From contig JBKHHU010000050.1 of assembly GCA_046539045.1 (NCBI GenBank), forward strand, positions 1 to 18,984: a stretch of 18,984 bases of DNA. Direction: 5' to 3'. This document shows, one piece after another, positions 6,229 to 13,161 of the stretch. The DNA is from JBKHHU01 sp046539045 (GTDB lineage Bacteria > Planctomycetota > Phycisphaerae > SM23-33). The notes under the pieces are model-generated. The model saw only the letters and a list, made by a program, of their open reading frames with translations, was not told where the DNA came from and searched no databases. Position numbers and translations under genes: made by a program. Position 1 is the stretch's first letter, and every line of letters starts with the position of its first letter.

Positions 6229-7845
6229 ATGAGACGCTTTGCCCTTTGGACACTCGCTGCCGCGGTTTTCTTTGGACTCTGCGGCCCTGCCGGAGCCGAT
6301 GAGGTTGAGGACCTGGTCAAGAAGCTCGATCCGCCCAGGCGATTCGCGGACTACTCGCCGAACTGGTCGGTTCAGAAGAAGGCGTTCACCTTCGAGCACT
6401 ACGGCGACAAGCAGCAGACCTGGGACTTCTGGGCGATCAAGGACGGCGACCGGTACGTCGCCCTGATCCCGCTGCCCGGGTTCCACAGCGGGACGATCTA
6501 CCTGCTGGCCAATGACCCCGCCAAAGCGCCCGAGAAACTGGACATGCCCACCGAGCGATGGCATATCGACACCGCCATCGGGACCGAACTGCGGACGGAC
6601 CTGTACATCCCCCAGAGCGAAGGCAGCAAGGAAGAGACCTACAGCTTCAAGAAAGACGGCGAGAAGCTCATCCTCACCCGCGACTGGGAAGGCAAGGCCA
6701 AATTCCGCAAATGGGCCCACAAGGTGAAGAACCGCGAAGAGACCGTCGACGTGACCAACACGTTCGTCTTCAAGGTCGATCCGGTGTTCGGGTACATGGT
6801 GGACGCCGAGTACGACGTCCGCGTCAGCCCCAAGCCTTGGGGGGCCGAGCCGTGCAGCCTCGCCACGGCAGGCCGTTACTCGCTCTGGCCGGGCACGGAG
6901 ACCTGCTACCGCAGCGTGCACACGCCCAAGGGCAGCGACGGCTATCGCGGGTACTACCTGAACCTGGCTGCGATTGCCTCTGCAGGCGGGAAGTACAACC
7001 TGCGCGCCGGCGGGTTCGGAACCTATTTGAACGACAAGACCGGCTGGAGCAGTTGCATCACCACCGCCGACGACGCCCGGATCGTGGTATGCAACGCTCA
7101 CGCGGACCTGGACTATGTCATCAACTGGGACAAAGACTCCAAAGCGGACGACAAGGGCATGCACCGCAAGGTGTTCAAACACCGCCTGATGTACCTGCCC
7201 CCCGAATTGACCAAGCACGTCTGGGACAAGATGCAGGTCGACCACCAAGGCAAGCACAAGGTGCAGATCCGCATCGGCGAGAAGGAAACCTTCGAAGATC
7301 AGCCCCTGCCGTACACCACGCGCGTCCGCGGGCTGTCCTTTGTGCACCATGACCCGGAGATCACGGCCGAGCACGCCCACAGCGGCAAGCGTTCGATGGT
7401 CGTCAAGGGCAGGGTCTGGCCGGAAGTGCCGCAGCTGAACCTTCAGCCGAACACGAAATACGTGGTGGAAGCGTGGATCAAGATCGAGCCGTGGAGCAAA
7501 GAGCAGATCGAACAGGAGAATGCCAAGCGCAAGGCCAAGGTCGAGCAGGACAACGCCAAGCGCAAGAAAAAGGGCAAGCCGCTCCGCGAGTTCAAGCCCA
7601 TCGGAAAGCCTGAAGCGTACATTGTCGGCGACCTGTACGAATGGACTCCGCACAGCCGGCAGTGGACGACCGAGCAGAAGACCACCTCCGCCACGCCCGG
7701 CGGGGATGAATGGCAGCACGTGAAGTTGGAGTTCACGTCGCCCAAATGGGGCCCGTTCATCAACATCGCCTTCGTGGCCAACGCCGCGACGGCCTACGTG
7801 GACGATCTCCATATCCGGGCTGTAGAGGACAAAGAGGACAAATGA
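6229..7845 (+). CDS. secreted protein of unknown function with C-terminal CBM-like beta-sandwich
   Basis: 538 aa. Residues 1-23 form a Sec signal peptide (MRRF, hydrophobic AAAVFFGLCGPAGA, cleavage near GADE). The middle, about residues 30-360, is rich in aromatic and charged beta-strand-like sequence (LWPGTETCYRSVHTP, YYLNLAAIASAGGKYNLRAGGFG) that I do not recognise. The end, about 365-535, has the pattern of a carbohydrate-binding jelly roll (HSGKRSMVVKG, LQPNTKYVVEAWIKI, EWQHVKLEFTS, AYVDDLHI). It is interrupted near residues 425-455 by a highly charged, probably helical insert of repeated QxNAKRK units. GAGAGG precedes the ATG; TATACT at 6173-6178 could be a -10 but lacks a convincing -35. 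The last codons (EDKEDK) are encoded by GAGGACAAA repeats like those in nearby spacers. No enzymatic motif is seen. Confidence 0.8.
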   Translation: MRRFALWTLAAAVFFGLCGPAGADEVEDLVKKLDPPRRFADYSPNWSVQKKAFTFEHYGDKQQTWDFWAIKDGDRYVALIPLPGFHSGTIYLLANDPAKAPEKLDMPTERWHIDTAIGTELRTDLYIPQSEGSKEETYSFKKDGEKLILTRDWEGKAKFRKWAHKVKNREETVDVTNTFVFKVDPVFGYMVDAEYDVRVSPKPWGAEPCSLATAGRYSLWPGTETCYRSVHTPKGSDGYRGYYLNLAAIASAGGKYNLRAGGFGTYLNDKTGWSSCITTADDARIVVCNAHADLDYVINWDKDSKADDKGMHRKVFKHRLMYLPPELTKHVWDKMQVDHQGKHKVQIRIGEKETFEDQPLPYTTRVRGLSFVHHDPEITAEHAHSGKRSMVVKGRVWPEVPQLNLQPNTKYVVEAWIKIEPWSKEQIEQENAKRKAKVEQDNAKRKKKGKPLREFKPIGKPEAYIVGDLYEWTPHSRQWTTEQKTTSATPGGDEWQHVKLEFTSPKWGPFINIAFVANAATAYVDDLHIRAVEDKEDK

Positions 7846-7863
7846 GCGCGGAGTCTGTATCGG

Positions 7864-7909
7864 ACGGGGTTGATGCTCACACAGAGGCTCAGAGGGACAG
7901 AGCAAAGCG
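7864..7909 (+). repeat. degenerate third copy of the 70-nt intergenic repeat
   Basis: ACGGGGTTGATGCTCACACA followed by an AGAGG/ACAGAG-rich stretch matches the first half of the copies at 8921 and 9211. It begins 18 nt after the stop of the secreted protein, so this copy and the one at 8921 flank the SDR gene as direct repeats. Confidence 0.6.
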
Positions 7910-7923
7910 TTTTAAGAGGATCA

Positions 7924-7960
7924 ATGGGGTGGCGGGTCGGGCGGCCTGCCACCCCATCTT
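7924..7960 (+). terminator. hairpin terminator candidate after the secreted-protein gene
   Basis: ATGGGGTGGC at 7924-7933 pairs with GCCACCCCAT at 7948-7957, with a GC-rich inner loop followed by CTTGTTT. It carries the GGCGGGTCGGG core shared with 4201-4224, so it is also a member of the palindrome family. Confidence 0.55.
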
Positions 7961-7967
7961 GTTTCCG

Positions 7968-7998
7968 CGTGGTGGGTCTCCAGACCCATCACGTTTTC
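7968..7998 (+). terminator. intrinsic terminator / palindromic element
   Basis: CGTGGTGGGTCT at 7968-7979 pairs with AGACCCATCACG at 7982-7993, with one G-T pair, and is followed directly by TTTTC. It is a good intrinsic terminator for the plus strand and also the closest relative of the element at 4117-4167. Confidence 0.6.
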
Positions 7999-8071
7999 AT
8001 ATCGCACATCGGCAATCGGCGGCGGGCGTCAGCGACTGCCCTCCCGTTGGCCTTTCGCCTGCAGCCTGCCG

Positions 8072-8857
8072 TCATCCCTGCAAGAGGGATTCGGTTCCGT
8101 CGATGTAGATTTCCGTTCCGGAAATGAAGGACGACTCACCCGAGGCGAGGAAACGGATGAGCCTGCCGACTTCTTCGGGCTTGCCGGACTCGCCACCGGT
8201 CAGCGGGACGGTTCCCTCGGGGTACTCGGCGGCAGGGCCTGCTTCCTCGGTGCCCCGCTTTTGGGTGCGTTTGCCGATATTCGTGCTGACCGGTCCGGGA
8301 CAGATCGCGTTGACGCGGATGTCATGCTCGGCCAGCTCCAACGCAGCCATCTTCATGAAAGCGACCTGTCCTGCTTTGCTGCACGAGTAGGCGGTGGCGC
8401 CGGTGTTGCTGAACACGCGGTTGCCGTTGACCGAGGAGGTGATTACGATCGACCCACCGCGTTTCTTCAGCAGCGGCAGCGCATACTTGACGCTCAGAAA
8501 CGTGCCCCGCAGGTTGATGCTGATCGTCTCGTCGAACTCCTCGGGCTTGAGCTTGTCCAGGGGAGCCCACACGCCGTTGACGCCCGCGTTGGCCACCAGC
8601 ACGTCCAGGCGGTCCCAGCGGTCTTCCACCTTCGCCATCGCGTTGCGAACGTCGTCGACTCTGGACACGTCGGCCCGGATAGCGATCGCATCGCCCCCAG
8701 CCCGGTTGATCTCGTCGGCGACTTGTCCGGCTCGATCTTCCTGCATGTCCACCGCGGCGACCGCGGCGCCCCAGTCGGCCAAGAGCGTCGCAGCCGCCCT
8801 TCCAATGCCTGAAGCAGCCCCGGTGACCAGCGCGACCTTCGATTCCATCGGTTTCAT
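8072..8857 (-). CDS. short-chain dehydrogenase/reductase (SDR)
   Basis: A 261-aa classical SDR with a Rossmann fold, an NAD(P)-dependent oxidoreductase. Seen in order: the cofactor loop TGAASGIG near residue 14; ANAG in the first half; the substrate-site serine in ITSSVNG; the catalytic YSCSK pair; and CPGPVSTN after the active site. The C-terminus ends SGTEIYIDGTESLLQG, the usual ISG..I.VDGG-type ending. Family length is normal. I start at 8857 (MKPMESK), where AAGGGAG lies 5 nt upstream, not at 8875, where the candidate ATG overlaps that ribosome-binding site. Monocistronic, set between repeat-rich spacers; a TACAAT -10-like box lies at 8897-8902 on the minus strand without a -35. The substrate cannot be told from sequence; sugars, polyols and 3-oxoacyl groups are all possible. 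Confidence 0.88.
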   Translation of the reverse strand: MKPMESKVALVTGAASGIGRAAATLLADWGAAVAAVDMQEDRAGQVADEINRAGGDAIAIRADVSRVDDVRNAMAKVEDRWDRLDVLVANAGVNGVWAPLDKLKPEEFDETISINLRGTFLSVKYALPLLKKRGGSIVITSSVNGNRVFSNTGATAYSCSKAGQVAFMKMAALELAEHDIRVNAICPGPVSTNIGKRTQKRGTEEAGPAAEYPEGTVPLTGGESGKPEEVGRLIRFLASGESSFISGTEIYIDGTESLLQG

Positions 8858-8920
8858 TGCATCTCCCTTTTGCATGACTTCTTGAGGTACACCGGTATTG
8901 TAGGAAGAAGCCCAGGATGG

Positions 8921-8990
8921 ACGGGCTGTTGATGCTCACACAGAGAGGTAGAGAGACAGAGAACGCGAAGGACAAAGTAGAAATGACAAA
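8921..8990 (+). repeat. 70-nt intergenic direct repeat, copy 1
   Basis: It matches 9211-9280 at 66 of 70 positions, offset exactly 290 nt. It is built from purine-rich words such as CACACAGAGAGGTAGAGAGA and GAAGGACAAAGTAGAAATGA. No terminal inverted repeats or target-site duplications mark it as an insertion sequence. Confidence 0.8.
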
Positions 8991-9022
8991 GGACAAACTC
9001 GATTTCAGGCAGTCGCCCGTTC

Positions 9023-9147
9023 AAGGAGCGAAGTCCTTCAGAAGTCCCGTAGGGACGCTTGCAAGTAGCCACGCGGCGCAAGCCCGTGGAAAGAAGCGAA
9101 CAGCAAAAAACAGTCCTCCTTTTCAGATAGAGAGTCCCGTAGGGACG
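9023..9147. repeat. cluster of small extragenic palindromes
   Basis: The cluster contains AAGGA/TCCTT (9023-9027 with 9034-9038); GTCCC-GTA-GGGAC inside AGTCCCGTAGGGACG at 9043-9057, repeated exactly at 9133-9147; and CCACG/CGTGG (9069-9073 with 9085-9089) around GCGGCGCAAGC. These resemble REP-like intergenic palindromes of planctomycetes and cyanobacteria, as I recall them. No REP-associated transposase gene is in the window. Confidence 0.6.
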
Positions 9148-9210
9148 ACTGCAGGCCTGCTGCGGTGCGGAACCGTGTCGGCTCCAGCCTCAGCCGGGTT
9201 TCGAAGACAA

Positions 9211-9280
9211 ACGGGGTGTTGATGCACACACAGAGAGGTAGAGAGACAGAGAAGGCGAAGGACAAAGTAGAAATGATAAA
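9211..9280 (+). repeat. 70-nt intergenic direct repeat, copy 2
   Basis: The four differences from copy 1 are single substitutions spread along the unit, so this is an older duplication and not an assembly echo. It ends 55 nt before the stop codon of the downstream glycosyltransferase. Confidence 0.8.
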
Positions 9281-9334
9281 CTACAAATTACGAAGTACCG
9301 AGGACAAATTACAAAATTCGCATTTCGCCTGCCT

Positions 9335-10564
9335 TCAGAACTCCAGCGGGAGGATGACCGGTTTGTGGGTTCGCTGGGCGTCGCGGGCGAGTTCGTAGGC
9401 TTCGGCGTACTGGTTGGAGACCACCTCCCAGCTGACGACGTTGTCGAGGTACTGCTTGAGCTTCTCGCCGCAGTCCATGCGGAGCCCCTCGTCGGTGGCC
9501 ATGCGTATCACGGCCTGCCGCAGCATGTCGCGGTTGGTGAACAGCAGCCCGCCGCCGCTTTCCAGCGTCTGGGCGGTCAGGCCCTCCATGGGCGAGGTGG
9601 TGATGTACGGTTTGTTCAGCGCGATGATGCGGGCCAGCGTGCCCGATTGCGTCTCGTCGGTGCTCGGGAGCACGATGAAATCGCACACGGCCATCATCTT
9701 GTAGTAAATCTCGCCCCGCGGGACGAACTCGTAGTAGTGGGCCAGGCCCTTCTTTTCCAGCAGTTCCACGGAGTTGCGGTAGCGGTCGTAATCGGGCTTG
9801 TGGTTCGGGTCCCGCCATGTACCCGCCGCCAGCAGGTCCCAGCTCTGCCCGGTGCGATCCTTGATCTTCGCAGCGATCTCCTCCCACATGTTCGTGAGGA
9901 TGTCCCACCGCTTGTTGGACTGGATCCACCCGATCAGGCCCACCAGGTGGTTGGACAGGTAGTCCAGCTTGCTGAGCCCCAATTCGTCCTTCAGCTCAAC
10001 GACTTCCTCCAGCGAGTATCGCACATCCGAGCGGGCTCCGTGGGGGACGACCATGATGTTCCGCGGGGTCGGCCAGCCCTTGCCCGCGAAGTTCCAGTCC
10101 AGGCGCCACTTCTGGTAGTGGCATTTGAACAGCACCAGGTCGGCCCGGCGGCAGAGCTTGAAGATGAAGTCCGCCTCGAATTCCGTCAGCCGCCCGTGAA
10201 CGGTATGCGGTTCGACCACCGTCGGCACGTCGCCGATGGCGTCCAGCAGGTCGAGAAAGCCTTCGTTCCCGTCGCCGCGACGGCGCTCGTCGGTATACTC
10301 GTACAGTCCGTATTCGTGCTCCAGGTGCACCGCGTACGGTTGGAGTTCGTGGATCTTCTCGGCGACCGGTTTCCACCAGTTGGGGCTGGATTCCGGGTCC
10401 ATGACGGGGAAGACGCCCTCGCCTTCTCCGTCAGTATGACTGATCACCAGCACTTCCCGGTCGGGGAAGCGGGCCTGGATGAACTCGCGAGCTTCTTCGC
10501 AAAACGTACCGATTCCGCACAATCGCGGAGGGTAGCTACTCACCATCACTATCGGGGCGGGCAT
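9335..10564 (-). CDS. GT4-like glycosyltransferase, second gene of operon
   Basis: A 409-aa GT-B-fold protein related to the enzyme encoded just upstream. The N-terminal domain opens VMVSSYPPRLCGIGTF, followed by HLEHEYGLYEY (78-90) and VVPHG (173-177). The C-terminal nucleotide-sugar half has IGWIQSNKRW and ETQSGTLARI (304-313) with TSPMEGLTAQTLESGGGLLF. The SGTLA element replaces the first glutamate region of the usual GT4 EX7E motif. The donor is probably a nucleotide-activated sugar (inference). The ATG at 10564 lies 29 nt inside the preceding gene, with GAAGGG upstream, so translation is probably coupled. No membrane segment or signal peptide is evident. A paralogue of the first gene's GT half without the toroid, it may add a second sugar or act as a partner subunit. 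Confidence 0.8.
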   Translation of the reverse strand: MPAPIVMVSSYPPRLCGIGTFCEEAREFIQARFPDREVLVISHTDGEGEGVFPVMDPESSPNWWKPVAEKIHELQPYAVHLEHEYGLYEYTDERRRGDGNEGFLDLLDAIGDVPTVVEPHTVHGRLTEFEADFIFKLCRRADLVLFKCHYQKWRLDWNFAGKGWPTPRNIMVVPHGARSDVRYSLEEVVELKDELGLSKLDYLSNHLVGLIGWIQSNKRWDILTNMWEEIAAKIKDRTGQSWDLLAAGTWRDPNHKPDYDRYRNSVELLEKKGLAHYYEFVPRGEIYYKMMAVCDFIVLPSTDETQSGTLARIIALNKPYITTSPMEGLTAQTLESGGGLLFTNRDMLRQAVIRMATDEGLRMDCGEKLKQYLDNVVSWEVVSNQYAEAYELARDAQRTHKPVILPLEF

Positions 10565-12932
10565 TGGATTTTCCCTTCGCTCCTACAACCGGGCCGGACG
10601 GGCGGATCGGGCGCGAGACACGCCGCCGACGGATTGCCTCGTCGCTGGGCAGTTTGCCGAGCGCCTGCTCCATCTGGTGTTCGTGCATCAGCAGCAGGCT
10701 CGTCAACCAGGCGATGGTCGCCTCGGCTCCCTGGTTCTCCACCACGCGGTCCTGACTCAGACCGTCGCGACAGCCGCCGGTGGTGAAATCGTACAGGGGC
10801 GTCCGCATGTCGTTGTCGCCCAGGAACCAGTTGAACGCAAGATACGCCTTGTCGACCCAGTGGTCCTCTCTTGTTACATGGTAGGCTTCGATGCAGGCAT
10901 CAACCAGAGCCTGCGCCTCGGATGGCTTCTGATCGAAGATCGCCTTCCGGCCGCCTCGCATATACCAGCCGTCCGTACCGACGATGGAGAGCATTCCATC
11001 CTCGTTGGTCTGGATGTCGATCAGCCAGTCCAGGGCCTTCTTTCCGACATCGATCATGTCATCCCGGTTCATCCATTTGCCGCTCATCAGCAGCGCGTGG
11101 GGCAGCTTGGCGTTGGCGTAGGTCACCACGTCCTCGAACCACGGCCAGTCGTCGGTCATGTTGCTTTCGAACACGTTGAAGATCTTCTCGCTGAGCAGGG
11201 CCCGGTAGCGGCGGGCTTCGGTATCCCCACCGAAACGCCTCAGGTAGGCGTGAATCCCGACCACCGCATACGCCCACGCCCGCGGTGAACTGAAATCCTC
11301 CATCGCCGGCAGGCCGTCCAGGAACAGTCGCGTCGCCAGCGCGATCATCGATTCGTGCGGGCACAACGCCGCGGCCACACCGAGACCCCATAGGGCGCGG
11401 GCATGGTTGTCTTCCGAGCCGAACCCGTCGGCCCACTGGCGGTTGTAGTCCATGCGGTTGCGGAATCGGCGGCTCTTCGGGTCGAACGAGTGGGCCAGGA
11501 ACGACAGGTACGTGTGCATCAGCGGGACGACCGTTTCGTCGTGGTTCTGGTCCCAGTGCATTGCGCAGGCGATCAGCGCGGTGCCTGCTTCGTCGGTGTG
11601 GTAGCCCTGCTGCCGGTCCGGCGTGCTGTAGACGCAGTTGCGGACGATTCCCGTATCGTCGGTGAGGATCTTCAGATGCCGCAGATCCACCTCCGGCAGC
11701 TCGTTTCGCTGATCGGACTTCTTCACGTGCGGGACCGCCACCGCGGTGTGCTGGCGCTCGACCCATGCTTCGCTGGCCTCGTCGAACAGGTCCAGGTAAT
11801 CCTGGGCGACCCGCGCCCACGTCATGCGGCGACAGTACGTGTAGGCGGCCTTCCGCATCGCGTGTCGCTGGGTCTCGTTCTCCAGCAGATCGGTGATGTG
11901 CTCGGCGATGGCGTCGGAGTCCTCGGCAGGGACCAGCCGCCCCCTGCCGTCGTCAAGCAGTTCCTGGGCGTGCCAGTACGGTGTGGAGATGGTGGCTTTG
12001 CCTGCTCCCAGCGCGTAGGCCAGCGTGCCGGAGGTAATCTGCTCGAGGTTCAGATACGGCGTCACGTACAGGTCGGCCGCCCCGAGGTACTCCTTCAGTT
12101 CCGACAGTTCCACAAAGCGGTTGACGAACATCACATTGTCGCTGAGGCCCAGTTCATGCACCCGTCGGGTGAGGCTGTTGCGGTACTCCTCACCGCTGGT
12201 TCGCTTGATGTGCGGGTGCGTGGCGCCCAGGATGATGTACACGATATCCGGGAACTTCTTTGCGGCCTTGGCCAGCGCGTCGATGGCGTATTCAATGCCC
12301 TTGCCCGGGCTCAGCAGCCCGAAAGTGAGGACCACTTTCCGCCCTTCCACGCCGAACTGATCCTTGTAGTAGTTCGGGTCCACGAACGGGACGTCATGGA
12401 TCCCGTGCGGAATCAGCACGACCTTCTCCGACGGCACGGACCACACGTCGTGCAGGATATCGCGGGCCTTCTCGGCCATGACTACGATCCGATCGCTCAG
12501 CCGCGTCACTTCCTGCATGACCAGGTGCTGCTGTTCGTCCGGGTCCTGCAGGACCGTATGGAGTGTGGTCACCAGAGGCCGGCGGAGCCGACGCAACATG
12601 GTCAGCAGGTGCGAACCGCACGCCCCGCCATAGATCCCGTACTCGTGCTGTATACACACTGCCGAGACCTGTTGAATGTTCAGAAATTCCGCAGCCAGTC
12701 GATAGTCGGTCTGCACCGGCTGGCGGATCTCGAATCGCACCCGATCCGGGTAGGCATAGCCTTCCGGCTGATCGTTCATCGCCACGGTGAACACGTCACC
12801 GCTATCGGCCGCCTGCAGGCTTACCGCGTCGGTGAGATCATGAGTAAACGTAGCAATACCGCACTGTCGCGGCACGTAGGAACCGACAAACGCAACTGAG
12901 GATTTGTCCCGAAGGACTCGTGATTTCGCCAT
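10536..12932 (-). CDS. GT4-like glycosyltransferase fused to (alpha/alpha) toroid domain
   Basis: 798 aa in two domains. Residues 10-395 are a GT-B glycosyltransferase: FVGSYVPRQCGIATFTHDL (15-33), QHEYGIYGG (95-103), LIPHG (173-177), FGLLSPGKG (204-212), and SGTLAYALGAGKATISTPYW (301-320) with E324 in HAQELLDDGRGRLVP. After a linker, residues 430-750 hold helical hairpins rich in aromatics (GYHTDEAGTALIACAMHWDQ, YNRQWADGFGSEDNHARALW, DWPWFEDVVTYANAKLPHAL, and GCRDGL with VVENQGAEATIAWL). This pattern is typical of six-hairpin glycosidase-like toroids. The basic tail 765-798 looks disordered. Such GT4-toroid fusions often occur near mannoside-processing enzymes, as I recall; none is seen here, so the product is unknown. 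GGAAAGAG precedes the ATG, and a strong promoter lies 48 nt upstream of it. First gene of the operon with 9335-10564. Confidence 0.85.
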   Translation of the reverse strand: MAKSRVLRDKSSVAFVGSYVPRQCGIATFTHDLTDAVSLQAADSGDVFTVAMNDQPEGYAYPDRVRFEIRQPVQTDYRLAAEFLNIQQVSAVCIQHEYGIYGGACGSHLLTMLRRLRRPLVTTLHTVLQDPDEQQHLVMQEVTRLSDRIVVMAEKARDILHDVWSVPSEKVVLIPHGIHDVPFVDPNYYKDQFGVEGRKVVLTFGLLSPGKGIEYAIDALAKAAKKFPDIVYIILGATHPHIKRTSGEEYRNSLTRRVHELGLSDNVMFVNRFVELSELKEYLGAADLYVTPYLNLEQITSGTLAYALGAGKATISTPYWHAQELLDDGRGRLVPAEDSDAIAEHITDLLENETQRHAMRKAAYTYCRRMTWARVAQDYLDLFDEASEAWVERQHTAVAVPHVKKSDQRNELPEVDLRHLKILTDDTGIVRNCVYSTPDRQQGYHTDEAGTALIACAMHWDQNHDETVVPLMHTYLSFLAHSFDPKSRRFRNRMDYNRQWADGFGSEDNHARALWGLGVAAALCPHESMIALATRLFLDGLPAMEDFSSPRAWAYAVVGIHAYLRRFGGDTEARRYRALLSEKIFNVFESNMTDDWPWFEDVVTYANAKLPHALLMSGKWMNRDDMIDVGKKALDWLIDIQTNEDGMLSIVGTDGWYMRGGRKAIFDQKPSEAQALVDACIEAYHVTREDHWVDKAYLAFNWFLGDNDMRTPLYDFTTGGCRDGLSQDRVVENQGAEATIAWLTSLLLMHEHQMEQALGKLPSDEAIRRRRVSRPIRPSGPVVGAKGKSNARPDSDGE

Positions 12933-12965
12933 GTGCTCTTTCCACTGATGGTAAAACGACTACAA

Positions 12966-12977
12966 ACCGCATGCGGT
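12966..12977. promoter_or_regulatory. perfect 12-bp palindrome at the operon transcription start
   Basis: ACCGCATGCGGT lies immediately downstream of the -10 box of the glycosyltransferase operon, covering the expected start of transcription. That is a common place for a repressor operator. There is no second copy in the window. Confidence 0.4.
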
Positions 12978-12979
12978 CC

Positions 12980-13008
12980 ATTTTAGGAACATTCGGAAGC
13001 CTTCTCAA
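12980..13008 (-). promoter_or_regulatory. sigma-70-type promoter of the glycosyltransferase operon
   Basis: On the minus strand, TTGAGA (13008-13003), an exact 17-nt spacer and TAAAAT (12985-12980). The match is close to consensus, with a leader of about 40 nt to the ATG at 12932. Confidence 0.7.
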
Positions 13009-13052
13009 CCGCGCCGATCCGGCTGCGTTGCACGGTTCGGCGGGAAAAGTCT

Positions 13053-13090
13053 TGTATCGGAAAGTATATGCGCCGATACTTCTGTATCGG
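13053..13090 (+). promoter_or_regulatory. three GTATCGG half-sites overlapping a weak promoter
   Basis: GTATCGG at 13054-13060, its inverse CCGATAC at 13073-13079, and GTATCGG again at 13084-13090. TTGTAT (13053-13058) and GATACT (13075-13080), 16 nt apart, form a possible promoter for the winged-helix gene. The half-sites sit on both boxes, as for a repressor or autoregulator. The overlap is seen; the function is inferred. Confidence 0.45.
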
Positions 13091-13161
13091 AAACATCGGT
13101 CACATGCAGCAGTAGTCTTTGCTGTAGCGGCCCGCGATTGAACAATAACGGAGCGATTACG

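Larger units (their letters stand above)
7846..8071. other. spacer between converging genes, filled with repeats and terminators
   Basis: This space holds a degenerate copy of the 70-nt repeat (7864-7909) and two hairpins (7924-7957 and 7968-7993). I see no gene here; the short open frames come from these repeats and from antisense sequence. Confidence 0.6.
8858..9334. other. 477-nt non-coding spacer packed with repeats
   Basis: The space between the SDR start and the end of the glycosyltransferase operon holds no credible gene. It contains two 70-nt direct repeats, at least four small palindromes (9023-9147) and an AT-richer tail (9270-9330). Short open frames here, on either strand, are products of the repeats. 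Confidence 0.65.

Noticed and set aside
6172..7905. 577-aa minus-strand frame opposite the secreted protein
   Set aside because: The plus-strand gene has a signal peptide and an RBS; the minus frame is compositionally odd and spans the sulfatase-side spacer and repeat DNA.
8921..9280. Small insertion element bounded by the 70-nt direct repeats
   Set aside because: There is no transposase frame between the copies, no inverted ends and no target duplication; the repeats look like independent spacer copies.
9365..12899. Plus-strand frames opposite the glycosyltransferase operon
   Set aside because: They lack conserved motifs, while both minus-strand genes carry ordered GT4 motifs and a promoter.
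13138..13161. TTG start for the winged-helix gene
   Set aside because: The ATG at 13162 has a better-placed GGAG, and MAKTIREL is the natural start of the coiled coil.
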